In this document: one piece after another, positions 41,288 to 52,127 of the stretch | How the letters are laid out: each line of letters starts with the position of its first letter | Position numbering within the stretch: the stretch's first letter is position 1 | From: Phlyctochytrium arcticum | Taxonomy: Eukaryota; Chytridiomycota; Chytridiomycetes; Chytridiales; Chytridiaceae | Length of the DNA: 64,000 nt | Reading direction: 5' to 3' | Assembly (NCBI GenBank): GCA_025602905.1 | Contig: JAHLKI010000022.1 | Coordinates: 1-64,000 of the forward strand | Translations under genes and position numbers: made by a program | Notes under the pieces: generated by a model | Databases searched by the model: none | What the model was told of the DNA's origin: nothing | The model's input: the letters and a program-made list of their open reading frames with translations, nothing else

Positions 41288-42663
41288 ATGGCCAACTCAA
41301 GACTACCAACTGAAATACTGGCGAAAATTGTGGACGAGATTGATGACACCAAAACTTTGCTTGCTCTAAGCTTCATATCTCATGCTTGGCATCAAGTTGT
41401 CCAATCAGTCCTGTATCGCTCGATTAAACTTTGGAACGTTAATCGTGTTCGTCCCCAACTTCAGCTGCTATTGAGAACGCTCGAAAACAAACCACAACTG
41501 GCAAATTTTGTTCGAGAGCTAAAGGTTAGAGGATTCAGCCAAAGTGCGACAACCGCTTCACGTATTTCTCGTGAGGTTTATGCGGAAATATCCTCGTTCG
41601 CAAGTCAGTGTCCCAACCTGTAAGTTGCGTCGGCTGTTTATTCAATAAATTGAGTTGAACCAATCCTTTTTAATAGTGCAAGGCTTACTTTGAGATCATG
41701 TATGCAGATGGGAGACCAGGACTTGCTTGGCATCGTGGAAAAGTGTACATCCTTGGAAGAACTGTCTATAGCCGGTTGCTGTATGATCTCAAGCAAGGGT
41801 CTTAGCATGATCTTACCCTTTTTGAAAAATGTGCGAAAGCTCGATCTTGCCGAGGTCCTCAACCTTGGTGATGATGGCCTTTGTGACATCCCCAAAATGT
41901 GCCCACTACTGGAAGATCTAGACTTGTGGAGAACAAGGGCCACGCCACCCGGAGTATCCTCTATCATGAAGCTCTCCCCAAAATTAGTGTCCCTCAATCT
42001 GTCGAAACAATGTGGAATTAATCGTTTGGAGATGAGAGCTCTCAAGAATGAGAAGCCATCGCATCTGACAATTACCGTCCATGACCTTCATGACGATCAC
42101 TGGGATTCTTACAGCTTTGATTTAGAAAGCTACTACAACGAGTCGTGGGAGTTCCAAGACTTTGGTAGGTGGGATGACCATGAATGGCACACTTCGGATT
42201 ATGACTATTCGGATGATGAGAGAGACGAGGAGTTGGAATGATTCCAATGACCTCCTATGAAGGCAGTCATTTGTCGGCTCTTTCGCAAGTGAGGAACGGG
42301 CATCGTTGGGAGTTCAATACTTCCAGCAAGAGATAGTTGATGCAAATAGTACAGATTCATAAATGAGTATAGGTGCACATGATACAACAGCACCAGTTTG
42401 GAAAATTTTAATTTTTTTTGCATAACACATCGAATCTTCTTTACCCTACATCACATACATCGCCAAGCAGATGAGGTGAATTTTTACGTAGTCTGCTATT
42501 TTTTGGTCGCTATCATAAATCAAAATTGCAACTCTTTGCCCGGTTGAACATTTTAGCAGCGATTTCTTCCCCAGCTGCCGTATAGGTTGGATTCTAGCAC
42601 CCCTCGTTGGTCGAGCGGAAACAACACTACTATGTCAAATACGCTTGTCTACACAGCGGCAGA
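40740..42663 (+). repeat. Segmental duplication, unit A (F-box copy 1 with flanks)
   Basis: Starts near ATATACGCACGGCGCCTGG and ends near ACACAGCGGCAG. Promoter, both exons, intron and about 400 bases of downstream DNA align by eye with 43635-45493 in the same orientation, with scattered substitutions and small indels. Confidence 0.8.
41288..42241 (+). CDS. F-box/LRR protein, copy 1
   Basis: Two exons: 41288-41619 and 41677-42241 (298 aa). N-terminal F-box: SRLPTEILAKIVDEID...LLALSFISHAWHQVVQSVLYRSI. Exon 2 holds cysteine-type leucine-rich repeats: DLLGIVEKCTSLEELSIAGC, LPFLKNVRKLDLAEV, IPKMCPLLEDLDLWRT and KLVSLNLSKQCGI, then a repeat-capping KPSHLTITV and an acidic Tyr-rich tail (YDYSDDERDEELE). 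F-box proteins link substrates to SCF (Skp1-Cullin1) ubiquitin ligases; here the LRR would bind the substrate. The intron position is the same in all family members. The substrate is unknown. Confidence 0.88.
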
Positions 42664-42696
42664 CCCTCGGTCCAAGTCGGTAAATCGTAATCACTG

Positions 42697-43496
42697 TCAG
42701 CATCCCCATCTGTCATCATCGTCGAACCCCCGCCAGGCGACCCAGTGAGTAATTGTGAGATGCGGTGGCTTCTTTTTCATGATAGCTCTCATCTCCAAAA
42801 AATTAATTGCCAAATTCAGAGACATCAAGTTGGTAGCAAGCTCCATGATCAAGGATACTCCGGTTCGCGTGACCCCTGTCCATGTCAAGTCTAAATCTTC
42901 CAGTAGCGGGCACATTTTGGCGATATTTTCAAGACAAGCATCATCAATTTGGAAGTTCTCAGAAACATCGAGCTTTCGCAGATTTTTCAGAAAGGGCAAG
43001 ACCATGACGAAGCGCTTTTTGGTGATTTCGTCGGACTTGGCTATAGACAGTTCTTCTAAAGATGTGCACTTGGTCTCGGATCATGATACATGCGGTGAAA
43101 TCAAGCCTCGTACTAAGGATTGGGTCAACTCAAGTTATCAAGTGCAGTGCACAGCTATAGGCAAACTTACAGGTTTAGACACAGACTTGCTAGGCTGGCT
43201 AGGTCCGCAAAAAGTTGATTATGACCTTCCGGACCCGGATAACACGATGGGACGTTCAGCTCTCGAACGAAACTTGCCAGATCCAGTTTTTCTTCAAGTG
43301 TTTTTAGTAGCAGCCGAATTCGAGAGGGAAAGTGCCGATCGCCCCGACTGCCAATCGAGCGGTACAGACGTAGTTGGGCAACTTGACGCCAAGCATGCGA
43401 TACGGAGCTCAGAACAAGCAAAGTTTTGGTGTCGTTATCGATCGCCCCCGCGATTTTCGCCAGTATCTCATTCGGGAGTCGTGAGCCGGCCGTCAT
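42697..43496 (-). pseudogene. F-box/LRR copy 2, frameshifted
   Basis: Exon 1 (43496-43171) encodes a normal F-box (SRLPNEILAKIAGAID...HAWRQVAQLRLYRSI) and the usual donor and acceptor follow (exon 2 from 43112). Just after the GACCA of exon 2 (minus strand, about 43070) some 23 bases present in copies 1 and 3 are missing, removing the codons for DLLGIxxK and shifting the frame; the spliced frame then stops after about 35 codons. The original LRR frame remains open downstream (LPFLKNLRKLDVSE, MCPLLEDLDL) to 42697. It is therefore a recent pseudogene or encodes a truncated F-box-only protein. Confidence 0.75.
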
Positions 43497-44040
43497 ATCG
43501 TCGATATTAGGTACGGAATACTCGGAGGGTCTCAAAAGTTGGACGGTTTCAAAACTTGGAGCGACCTAATTGACAGCTGTCAACTTGACATGGTCTGTGC
43601 CACACATATCCCGTTGAAGGCTAAATGACTGATTTAGAGATCGTATATACGCAAGGCGCCTGGATATAGAAGTTCCAGCAGCTTCTTTTTTTTACATATA
43701 CTCGAGTAGTATACACTCCAAAGCAGTCAAGAAAAGTTTCAAATGAACGCATCTTTATCATGCCCATCATCCTCTTTTATGTTATGTACATCCGTGTTTT
43801 GTAACTATCTGCCCTACTGACATCAAATATCTTAATCAATCAAAAGCTTTCTGGCGGGATGAACCCAGAGCAAGGCATTGATGCCCAAGTCCCCACTTGC
43901 AAAAGCACGGGCAATATGACTCTTTGCTTCGTTGTAATCATTACACCTTGAGCCCCCACGCGGTTACCTGATCTGCCCTATCAGGGCAATTTTCCCACCT
44001 CAGTTACTAGATGTGTCAGATTTGACACCGACCTCATGTG

Positions 44041-44047
44041 TATAAAG
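44041..44047 (+). promoter_or_regulatory. Putative TATA box of F-box copy 3
   Basis: TATAAAG about 106 bases before the ATG. The corresponding position in copy 1 (41153-41163) reads GTATACAAAG, so the box is altered there. Confidence 0.35.
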
Positions 44048-44146
44048 TAAACTCACTGAGCTCTGCACCGAGATGTCAACGATAAGTGGTACGGCAGCAG
44101 CACTTGCGACATTCGTTTACAAAGTCCTCGGTACATAATCTGGAAA

Positions 44147-45081
44147 ATGGTCGACTCCAAGACTGCCGTCCCCAGACTGCCGACTGAGGTACTGGCGATA
44201 ATTGCGGGCGAGATCGGCGACGCCAAAACCTTGTTGGCTCTGAGCTCCGTATCTCATGCTTGGAATCAACTTGCTCAGCCGCGTCTGTATTACCGCTCGG
44301 TTGTATTGAAGAACATATTTAATGTTCCCCCCCATTTTCGGCTGCGATCAAAAACGCTCGGCGAGACACCAAAATTGAGAAGTTTCATTCGGGAGCTGAA
44401 GCTCATACGATATCCCAGCTATTCGGGAATACCCTCGTTCGCAAGTCCGTGTCCCAATCTGTAAGTTTGCTGGCTCGTGATTTGATAACTTGAATTGACC
44501 CAGTCCTTCTTAATAGTAGGAGGCTTTTTTTGCAATCATGTACGGAGATGAGAGAGCAGGACTTGCTTGGCATCGTGGACAAGTGTACATCCTTGAAAGA
44601 ACTGTCTATAGCAGGTTGCCGGAAAATCACAAGCAACGGTCTCGTCAAGATCTTGCCCTTCCTTGAAAACCTGCGAAAGCTCAATGTTACCGGCGTCTCC
44701 AATGTTGATAATGATTGCTTGCATGACATTGCCAAAATGTGCCCACTACTGGAAGATCTAGACTTGGGGACCACGAGCGTCACGCGAACCGGAGTATCTT
44801 CATTCATGCAGCTTGCTACCAACTTGACATCGCTTAATCTGTCGAAACATGTTGGAATTAATGATTCGGAGATGGAGGCTATCATGATGAAGAAACCGCT
44901 GCATGTCAACATTACTAGCTATGACCATCTCGACATTTATTATGATGATGACAACATTGATTCAGACATGGATCTCGATGACTTCGATGTAGATGAAATT
45001 GATGAATACCACTTTTCGGATTATGACTATTCAGATGGTGAAAACGAGGGGAGTTGGTATGATTCCGATGACCACCTATAA
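44147..45081 (+). CDS. F-box/LRR protein, copy 3
   Basis: Two exons: 44147-44460 and 44517-45081 (292 aa). F-box RLPTEVLAIIAGEIGDAKTL...SSVSHAWNQLAQPRL, then LRRs EQDLLGIVDKCTSLKELSIAGC, LPFLENLRKLNV, IAKMCPLLEDLDLGTT and NLTSLNLSKHVG. The acidic tail is longer than in copy 1 (Asp/Tyr-rich, ending in SWYDSDDHL). Closest to copy 1, from which it differs mainly in exon 1 and in the tail. Predicted SCF substrate receptor; no substrate can be named. Confidence 0.88.
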
Positions 45082-45493
45082 AGGCGGTCATTTATCGGTG
45101 CTTTCGCAGGTGGGGATTGGGCATCAATGCCTTGCCTTGAGTTCAATCCTTCCAGCAAGAGACAAGTGGTGTAAATAGGGCAGATACATGATGAGTATGG
45201 GTGGCCATGATGATACAACAGCACCAGTTTGGAAATTTTTAATTATTATTCTGCATAATACATCGAGTCTTCTTTCCCTTCATCACATACATCCCAAGCA
45301 GATGAGGTGAACTCTTACGTAGCCTGCTATTTCTTGGTCGCTATCATAAATCGAAATTGCAACTCTTTGCCCGGTTGAACATTTTAGCAGCAACTTCTTC
45401 CCCAGCTGCCATATAGGTTGGATTCTACCACCCCTCGTTGGTCGAGCGTAGACAACAATACCATGTCAAATACACTTTCTTACACAGCGGCAG

Positions 45494-46248
45494 CAAAGAC
45501 TTCTCTTTTTAAATATTTCTAGAAGAAGATCTACTATTAGTGCCTTTGGACTTGTTCTGTCCTTGCTATTCATATATTCTTTTAACTTCCTTTCAATAAT
45601 CTTTTCCTTTGCTTTGATTTACTTCCAACCTTGCTTGTATCTTCTAATTCGGCTTCTTTTAAGATGTCCGCATTCTTACGCTTTTTTCGGCCATACTCTC
45701 AGCTCTATCCCTCCTGTTTTCTTCCCGTGCTGTTGCTTTCCCATAGTTTTCTTTACCCTTAGTCTGATGTCCATCAGTATGTACCATATTTTGTTTCTAC
45801 TTTCTCTGCCTTGTTATTTTTTTCCCTGCTATTCTTTTCTTTTGCTTTGGCCGTGTTTGCTGGTAACCTACCTTCTTTTATCTGCTTTGCTGTATTTTTC
45901 TTTGGCTTACATCGTTGATCCAAATTTCCTTCCTCAGGCTTGCTGAATTATTCATGTACTCGGTCCTACAGTACCTTTCTTTTGCCTTACATTGCGCACC
46001 ACGGCCAAGTTTCTTCCCACATGTTTCCCTTGGCTGTCCGTGTGTGACCCGATGTACCTAGCCCATTTGCAATCTGTTTGGGATGTATCTAAAGCATTTC
46101 TTTTTTTGCCGAACAATGCTAACTCGTCATGGGCATTACACAGTGGCACACACATTTATGTACGTACTGTACTTAATTTCCAACTATCAGTACACTATTT
46201 ATACCAAATATGCCCAAGGCAAGGCAAATGCCTCATGGCAATTCGTCA
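45494..46248. other. Intergenic, pyrimidine-rich, no gene
   Basis: Between the convergent copies 3 and 4. 45560-45950 is strongly T/C-rich on the plus strand, which produces a 127-codon hydrophobic ORF by composition alone. From about 46080 the sequence resembles the downstream flanks of copies 6 and 7 (near 47900 and 49400). Confidence 0.55.
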
Positions 46249-47108
46249 CTATCTATCCCACATCCCTCGTTCGAAGTTGGTAATTTTGAGATGCGAGGGC
46301 TTTTCCTTCATGATAGCTATCATCTCCAAATCTTCAATTGCATAGCATTCCGACAGATCGAGGGCTGTCAAATTGGATGCAAGAGCGATGATAGAGGATA
46401 CTCCGGTTCGCGTGATTTCTGTGCGCTCCAAATCTAGATCTTCTAGTAGTGGGCACATTTTGGCAATCTCACAGAGGGAATCATCAGAAATAAGTAAGGT
46501 ACAGGAAACATTGAGCTTTCGCAGATTTTTCAGAAAGGGTAGGACCTTGACGAAGCCCTCGCTGGTGATTTTAGAGCACCCGGCTATAGAAAGTTCTTCT
46601 AATGATCTACATTTTTCCAGGATGCCCAGCAATCCTTCATCTTGAAGCCTGGTGTTATCGCCAAGATCAAGCTTCGTACTAAGTATTGGGTCAAGTCAAG
46701 TTATCAAATGAACAGCAGGTCAACTCACAGATTTGGACACAGACTTGCCATGCTGGCTATATCCATCCAAAGTTGATTATTTCCGTCATTTACGTTTAGC
46801 TCTCGAACGGAATCTGCCAGATGCAATTTTTCTTGGAGCGCCTTTAAAGTCTGCTCAATTCGAGAGCAAAATCGATCAAAAGATTCTAGACGAGATTCGG
46901 CAAAGCGAATCGAGCGGTACAGACGCGGCTGCGCAAGTTGATTCCAAGCATGGGATACGGAGCTCAGAGCACACAAAGTTTTGCGGTCGTTGATCTCGCC
47001 CGATATTATCGCCAGTATCTCAGCCGGTAGTCTGGGGACGGCAGTCTTGGAATCGCTTGAATTTGAGTCGCTTGACTCAAGCTCCGGTGATATCCATCGA
47101 ATATGCAT
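46249..47108 (-). CDS. F-box/LRR protein, copy 4
   Basis: Two exons: 47108-46729 and 46678-46249 (269 aa). A 20-residue Ser/Asp/Glu-rich leader not seen in the other copies precedes the F-box (RLPAEILAIISGEINDRKTL...VSHAWNQLAQPRLYRSI). LRRs: EGLLGILEKCRSLEELSIAGC, LPFLKNLRKLNVSCT, IAKMCPLLEDLDLERTEITRTG and NLTALDLSECYAIED. It ends soon after KPSHLKIT, lacking the acidic Tyr-rich tail. The frame is intact across the conserved intron. Confidence 0.87.
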
Positions 47109-47264
47109 GCCGAAAGTGGTTGTCGAGATTTATGGGACGTATTGCAGGTTTGCGTGCAACGACCCTCAAAGTTGTCCTTAGCTAACCTAAAAATTCAAAT
47201 GCCTCCTGGAAATGCATCTCCTTACACATTTTTAACATGCACCAAAGCCACAATGACAAAATAG

Positions 47265-47295
47265 AGAATTTCTTGGCGTCACCGCGAGATACTGA
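47265..47295 (-). repeat. Duplicated 3' fragment of U2 snRNA
   Basis: TTCTTGGCGTCACCGCGAGA with the preceding AAAATAG recurs at 50544-50573, where it is the 3' flank and last stem of the U2 gene. Only the end of stem IV is present here, so it is not a functional RNA. It lies upstream of F-box copy 4, just as U2 lies upstream of copy 7. Confidence 0.65.
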
Positions 47296-47620
47296 TCGTG
47301 TCAGACTTGGCCTAGATCCTATCCGACTCTTTTTTTGATTTTCGAAGACTAAGTCACTGTTTCTACCGCTTAACTACTGAAATGTTGAGGTTGCTCCTGG
47401 ACCCGGCTTTCTTTGTAACTTTGACTCAAAGTCAAACTAATCGCTCCAAAAATACCGGAGGAGGTGTACCCAAGACCAATTGCAATCTGCTTGGGCTGTA
47501 AAAATGTATCATTTCTATGGAGGAAATCAAGATTTATGGTAAATACCATGTTCTCTTGTTCGTGGAAGGGTGTGATGCAAAATGTTTACTGGCGCTGTTT
47601 ATCCTGGCCGCTACACTCAG

Positions 47621-47728
47621 TTATGTTACGGTGCTCAGAACAAGCAAAGTTTTGCGGTCGATCAAGTTGTCGAGTTTGCCCGCAATGTTCGCCAGTATCT
47701 CGGGCGGTAGTTTTGAGCCAGCCATCAT
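47621..47728 (-). pseudogene. F-box fragment (copy 5)
   Basis: From 47728 the minus strand encodes the first 35 residues of the family (AGSKLPPEILANIAGKLD, KTLLVLS) and then stops with TAA. No LRR exon follows. The match to other family members ends within the F-box at about 47610, so this is a truncated relic of a duplication. Confidence 0.75.
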
Positions 47729-48039
47729 AACGTTCGATTGATGGATTTAAATCAAGTAAGGACAATTTTGAGGGTAGTCCAATCGGCGAAGGTGACTGCA
47801 TGTCATAATGCTTATTTGTCTGAACATGAAATACATAATCGAGAGATGTGGGGAAAAAATAGACATCATTCTCCAAAACTCTGGTGTACGAAAGGTTTCG
47901 ATGCACAATGTTTCCGAATAGTGCTCATTCATCATGGCCATCACGCAGTGGCACACACATTGATGTACTTAAATCCAACTATCTGCACTATTTACACTAA
48001 ATAAGCCCATGGTAAAACAGTGCCCTACAATCATCGCCA

Positions 48040-48883
48040 TTATGAAGACTCAACCAAACCCTCGGGGGGACTGCCATCGACGAAAAGATCGTTGTACCTT
48101 TCTACACAGCCATTGACGGCAATTGTGAGATGCGATGGCCTCCCCTTTAGGATAGCTCTCATGTCGGAAGGTGTTATCTCCTTATAAATGCTCCACAGAT
48201 CGAGGAACTTCAAGTTGGTAGCAAGAGCCATGATGGCAAGTACTTTGGTTCGCTCGGCAGACGTGTTCCCCAAGTCTAGGTATTCCAATAGTGGGCACAT
48301 TTTGGCGATCTCACAATAGCAATCAAGGTCAAAAGCGGTGACGTCGTGGAGATCCAACTTTCGTAGATTTTTCAGGAAGGGCAAGGCCTTGATGAAGCCC
48401 TTGCTTGTGATTTTGCAGCAAGTAGCTATAGACAGTTCTTCTAATGATTTGCACTTTTCCAGAATACCCAGCAAATCAGGGTCTTGAATCCAGAAAGTCC
48501 AACCAAGATCAAGCCTCTTACTGAAAGGATTGGGTCAGCTCAAGTTTTCGAATGAACAGCCGGTAAACTTACAGGTTTGCACACAGACTTGCTAGGCTGG
48601 CTATTTCTGCAAAAAGTTTAGCGTGAAACCTTGAGAAGTCTAGCTTTCGAATGAAACTAGCCAGATGCGGCTTTTTCTCGACAGTTTTTAATAGCAGCTG
48701 AAGTTGAGAGGGAAAGCCAGAGGAGTCCAGCAAGTAAATGGAGCGGTACAAGGTTGGTTGGGAAAGTTGATGCCAAGTGTGGGATACGGAGCTCAGAGCA
48801 AGCAAAGTTTTGACGTCTTCGTCGTCGATCTCGCCCGCGATTTTCGCCAGTATCTCAGTCGGGAGTCGTGAGCCGGCCATCAT
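48040..48883 (-). CDS. F-box/LRR protein, copy 6
   Basis: Two exons: 48883-48573 and 48520-48040 (263 aa). F-box SRLPTEILAKIAGEIDDEDVKTL...SHTWHQLSQPTLYRSI, then LRRs DPDLLGILEKCKSLEELSIATC, LPFLKNLRKLDLHDV, IAKMCPLLEYLDLGNT and NLKFLDLWSIYKE, ending in a Gly/Glu/Ser tail. An upstream in-frame extension is open, but the double ATG at 48883/48880 corresponds to the start of the other copies. Very similar to copy 7 around the intron and exon 1. Confidence 0.87.
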
Positions 48884-49599
48884 ATCGTCGATATTAGGTA
48901 CGGAATACTTGGAGGGTTTCAAGTTTGAGCAAGTTAATTGACAGCTGTCAACTTGACATGGACTGTGCCACACGGTTATATCACATTGAACCATCGATAT
49001 TCGCGAGACGACTCGCCGGATACGTCTCGTCCAGCACTTTACGAACAAGATGTTATTCAAGATAGACTCGTGAGGTGATCCGCATATCGACCAGATAGGT
49101 GCAACATCCGAGTAGGCAAATACGAGCAACCAGTGGAAGGTACGAGCCACATGTACAAGGGAACACGATAGGAATGATTTGGTATGTTTTACACTCTGCC
49201 AAATCACTGGCGCGGCCAGATGTCAAAAGCATCATGTAGTCGACAATGAGAACTTAATCTTATCGAGCAAGTACGTATCAGTGCCAAAACTAGGTTTTTG
49301 GTAGTAAAATTACTAAATCCGAGATATATAAATGAGAGACGTGTCAGACTCCAAGCTCTGCTCCAAGTTGTCTCGTTCATGAAAAGGTGTCAATGCAAAA
49401 TCTTTCATGCTTCCAAATGATTTCTTGCATCATGGCCACCACACTCATTTATGTACATGCTGACTTTCCAACTATCTGCACCATTTACACCAGATATCTC
49501 ATTCAAATGCTTGCCAGCCACGGAGGCCCGACTCATGACCACATTCATGGCAAGTCGTCGGACTTATTCCAATCCCCGTCATTATCATTATCCGGATAT
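48884..49599. other. Intergenic between F-box copies 6 and 7
   Basis: Holds the promoter side of copy 6 and the 3' flank of copy 7. The TGTCAACTTGACATGG...CTGTGCCACAC segment near 48945 is shared with the upstream region of copy 2 (near 43575). No independent gene is supported. Confidence 0.55.
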
Positions 49600-50416
49600 T
49601 CAGCGCCAGACCCGCTCACTAGCGCCGGGGGGGACATGGTCACATACGGTAATTGTGAGATGGGGCGGCTTCCCCTCCATGATAGCTATTATCTCCCAAT
49701 CATTTATTCTATTCCTTGATAGATTGAGAGACGTCAAGGTGGTAGCAAGCTCCATGATCGACCATAATCCGGTTGGCGTGAAGGCTGTCCACCTCAAGTC
49801 TAAATCTTCCAGTAGCGGGCACATTTTGGCGATTTCACAAAGACAATCGTCATCAAGGTTCCAGACCCCGGAAAGATCCAGCTTTCGTAAATTTTTCAGG
49901 AAGGGCAAGGCCTTGATGAAGCCCTTGCTCGTGATTTCTTCGCAACTGGCGATCCGCAGTTCTTCTAATGGTCTGCACTTTTCCAGGATACCCAGCAAAT
50001 CAGGGTCTTGAACCCGGAAACCCCAACGAAGATCAAGCCTCTTACTGAAAGGATTGGGTTAGCTCAAGTTTTCGAATGAACAGCCGGTAAACTTACAGGT
50101 TTGCACACAGACTTGCTAGGCTGGCTATTTCTGCAAAAAGTTTAGCATGAAAACTTGTGAAGCCTAGCTTTCGAATGAAACTAGCCAGATGCGGCTTTTC
50201 TTCGACAGTTCTTGATAGCAGCTGAAGTTGAGAGGGAAGGCGAGAGGAGTCCCTAAAGGTAATCGAGCGGTACAAATGCGGTTGAGCAAGTTGATGCCAA
50301 GTATGGGATACGGAGCTCAGAGCCAAGAATGTTTCACGGTCGTCGTCGTCCAGGTCGTCGTCGATCTCGCCCGCAATGTTCGCTAGTATCTCAGCCGGTA
50401 GTCTCGAACCGGCCAT
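49600..50416 (-). CDS. F-box/LRR protein, copy 7
   Basis: Two exons: 50416-50097 and 50044-49600 (254 aa). F-box SRLPAEILANIAGEID followed by an Asp-rich insertion and FLALSSVSHTWHQLAQPHLYRSI; LRRs DPDLLGILEKCRPLEELRIASC, LPFLKNLRKLDLSGV, IAKMCPLLEDLDLRWT and TLTSLNLSRNRI. Short basic end after KPPHLTITV. Nearest neighbour of the U2 snRNA gene, about 140 bases away. Predicted SCF adaptor. Confidence 0.87.
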
Positions 50417-50555
50417 GTCGCAGTCGCTCGAGTCAGATCAGGTCGTCCAATGTCAAAAGTGTACACATTTTCACTCATCACATCTCCGATACATATTGCT
50501 GAATACACTCACAAAAGGTGTGCACATTTTTTTCATCCTTTAAAATAGTAATTCT

Positions 50556-50741
50556 TGGCGTCACCGCGAGATAGTGCAATACGCGGGACACCGGTGCCGG
50601 CCGCCTAGGGCAAGCCCATCAGCAGCCAGCGAGCGTCAAAAATTAGTTTGATAACAATTGTCCACAATGTGAACAGATTCAGTTATCAGACTGAATAGAA
50701 CAGATACTACACTTGATCTTAGCCAATAGGCCGAGAGGATT
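50556..50741 (-). ncRNA. U2 spliceosomal snRNA
   Basis: The minus strand begins near 50741 with CTCGGCC and GGCTAAGATCAAGTGTAGTA, the invariant U2 5' region containing the branch-point recognition GUAGUA (complement of 50705-50710). Stem IIb (GTTCACATTGTGGAC), an Sm site (CTAATTTTTGAC, 50646-50635) and a stem-loop IV with loop TATTGCACTA follow in the right order. Length ~186 nt fits U2 of other eukaryotes. U2 pairs with intron branch points during spliceosome assembly. The ends are set by comparison with known U2 and may be off by a few bases. Confidence 0.95.
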
Positions 50742-50776
50742 AAGGAAAACCAGAGGGGGGCCGGGGCAGCGCCTGC

Positions 50777-50783
50777 TTTTATA
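50777..50783 (-). promoter_or_regulatory. TATA box of the U2 gene
   Basis: TATAAAA on the minus strand lies about 36 bases upstream of the U2 5' end, the spacing expected for a fungal snRNA promoter. Confidence 0.55.
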
Positions 50784-51015
50784 GGATTTCGGACGTACTG
50801 TGCCGCTGGAAAAACGTAAAAGTGCGCTGATTGGCTGGCGGTCCAGACAAGCCACTACGCGCAGCAGAAGTTCTGTTCCAACCTCCAAAGATGTGATCCA
50901 AAGATGAGACTTTGGGAGTGAAGTGTTTAGAAGAAGAATTTAAGATGTATTTACAAAATGCCAAAAATCCGCTCGTAGAAATAAAAGGTCATATATGCGG
51001 TGGAGCCTGCCACTT

Positions 51016-51951
51016 CTAACTTATGACCAACCCACCCAGTCGATGCTCTGCGCTAGCTACAGCATCCAACAGGTCCCAAGCAACCAAAACTTCCTCCAAT
51101 CCCTGCGCCGTGCAGATCCCGCTCTTTTTCCAAGTCGGGCATTCATCCAGCGCCCTCATCACGGTTCCTTTCAATACCCCTCCGCAATATGACAATAGCG
51201 CTGGAAGGGCAACCTGATCGAATGCGGCGTCTGCCAAATGACTTTGGATTTTGCAGTACTTGACAAAAGGCTGCCGTTCCGCAAGCTGCTCTAGCAATCC
51301 ATTGACCACGCGACATTCCTCGAGCTGATTCTGATATAAATGTACGACCACTACCGTATCGGGCGCCTCGTCGTCAACCGCTGAAAGATAGTCATCTTCT
51401 GATGTGAGCTCTATGACTTGTCCAAATCGTTGTTTCCGTGACGCAGAAGCCAGCTCCGACAGCCTTTTTGCCCGATATTCCTTCAGGTATTCATCTTCCT
51501 CATCCGCCTCGAGCTTTTCCAGGAGCTCTTCGGGTTCAATTTCCTCGGCATCGGTTCCAAAGTTGGTTGCTTGATCATTGGCCACCTGGCGTGCCAGCCA
51601 GCCACTCTTCATCCCCTTGATTGAATAGCTACTCAAAATGCGCTGTTGTTCCAAGTCTCGTCGAGCTTTCTCCTGGCGTTGATGAAATTTGTAGTCTGCC
51701 ATGACACCCTTTGGCCCTGTTTTAGCTCCACCTATATCCAAGTATTGACGCAGGGCAGCATCCGACATGGCACGATTCTCTGCCGTGTTGAGTACTGGTT
51801 GGTTATCGACTTTGCTTGCGCCCTCGTCGTCCGAGTCCCGGTCCGAGTCGACATCCGAATCGGGTTCGCGGCGGTCTCCGACTTCCAGGTGACTTTCCAC
51901 TCCGTTTTGGCCGGTGATGGCTCGCAACAGCCGCTCGTCAAAGTCTGCCAT
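51016..51951 (-). CDS. Phosducin-like protein (PhLP1 type)
   Basis: Single exon, 311 aa, ATG at 51951. GPKGVMADYKFHQRQEKARRD is the N-terminal helix signature (TGPKGVxxD), followed by an acidic linker, EDEYLKEYRAKRLSEL, and a thioredoxin-like domain (GQVIELTSEDDYLSAVD, VVVVHLY, FVKYCKIQS, LPALLSYCGGVLKGTVMRA) without a redox CxxC, as usual for the family. Phosducin-like proteins act with the CCT chaperonin to assemble G-protein beta-gamma dimers. Acidic, cytosolic. The start region is rich in Asp/Ser, which could be CK2 sites (inference). Confidence 0.92.
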   Translation of the reverse strand: MADFDERLLRAITGQNGVESHLEVGDRREPDSDVDSDRDSDDEGASKVDNQPVLNTAENRAMSDAALRQYLDIGGAKTGPKGVMADYKFHQRQEKARRDLEQQRILSSYSIKGMKSGWLARQVANDQATNFGTDAEEIEPEELLEKLEADEEDEYLKEYRAKRLSELASASRKQRFGQVIELTSEDDYLSAVDDEAPDTVVVVHLYQNQLEECRVVNGLLEQLAERQPFVKYCKIQSHLADAAFDQVALPALLSYCGGVLKGTVMRALDECPTWKKSGICTAQGLEEVLVAWDLLDAVASAEHRLGGLVIS

Positions 51952-52127
51952 TTCTCACGTTGTTAAAGGAAACTGGGGTGTATGTAAATGTCGTTTGGTT
52001 GGGAAACACGTCGTGAGTTTATGCCATGACCCCGCGTGCGGCTCTGCTGCGCAAGTGCAAGCGAAGTGACAGAAGGGTCAAGAAAGGCCGAAAGTAGAGC
52101 ATCTTATGAAGACATTCTACCACCAAC

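Larger units (their letters stand above)
43635..45493 (+). repeat. Segmental duplication, unit B (F-box copy 3 with flanks)
   Basis: Same-orientation copy of 40740-42663, covering promoter, both exons and about 400 bases of downstream sequence. The two units are separated by the oppositely oriented copy 2. Divergence in the flanks appears low enough to align by eye throughout. Confidence 0.8.

Noticed and set aside
45563..45946. 127-codon hydrophobic ORF resembling a membrane protein
   Set aside because: It is produced by a T/C-rich tract; no start context, splice sites or family features.
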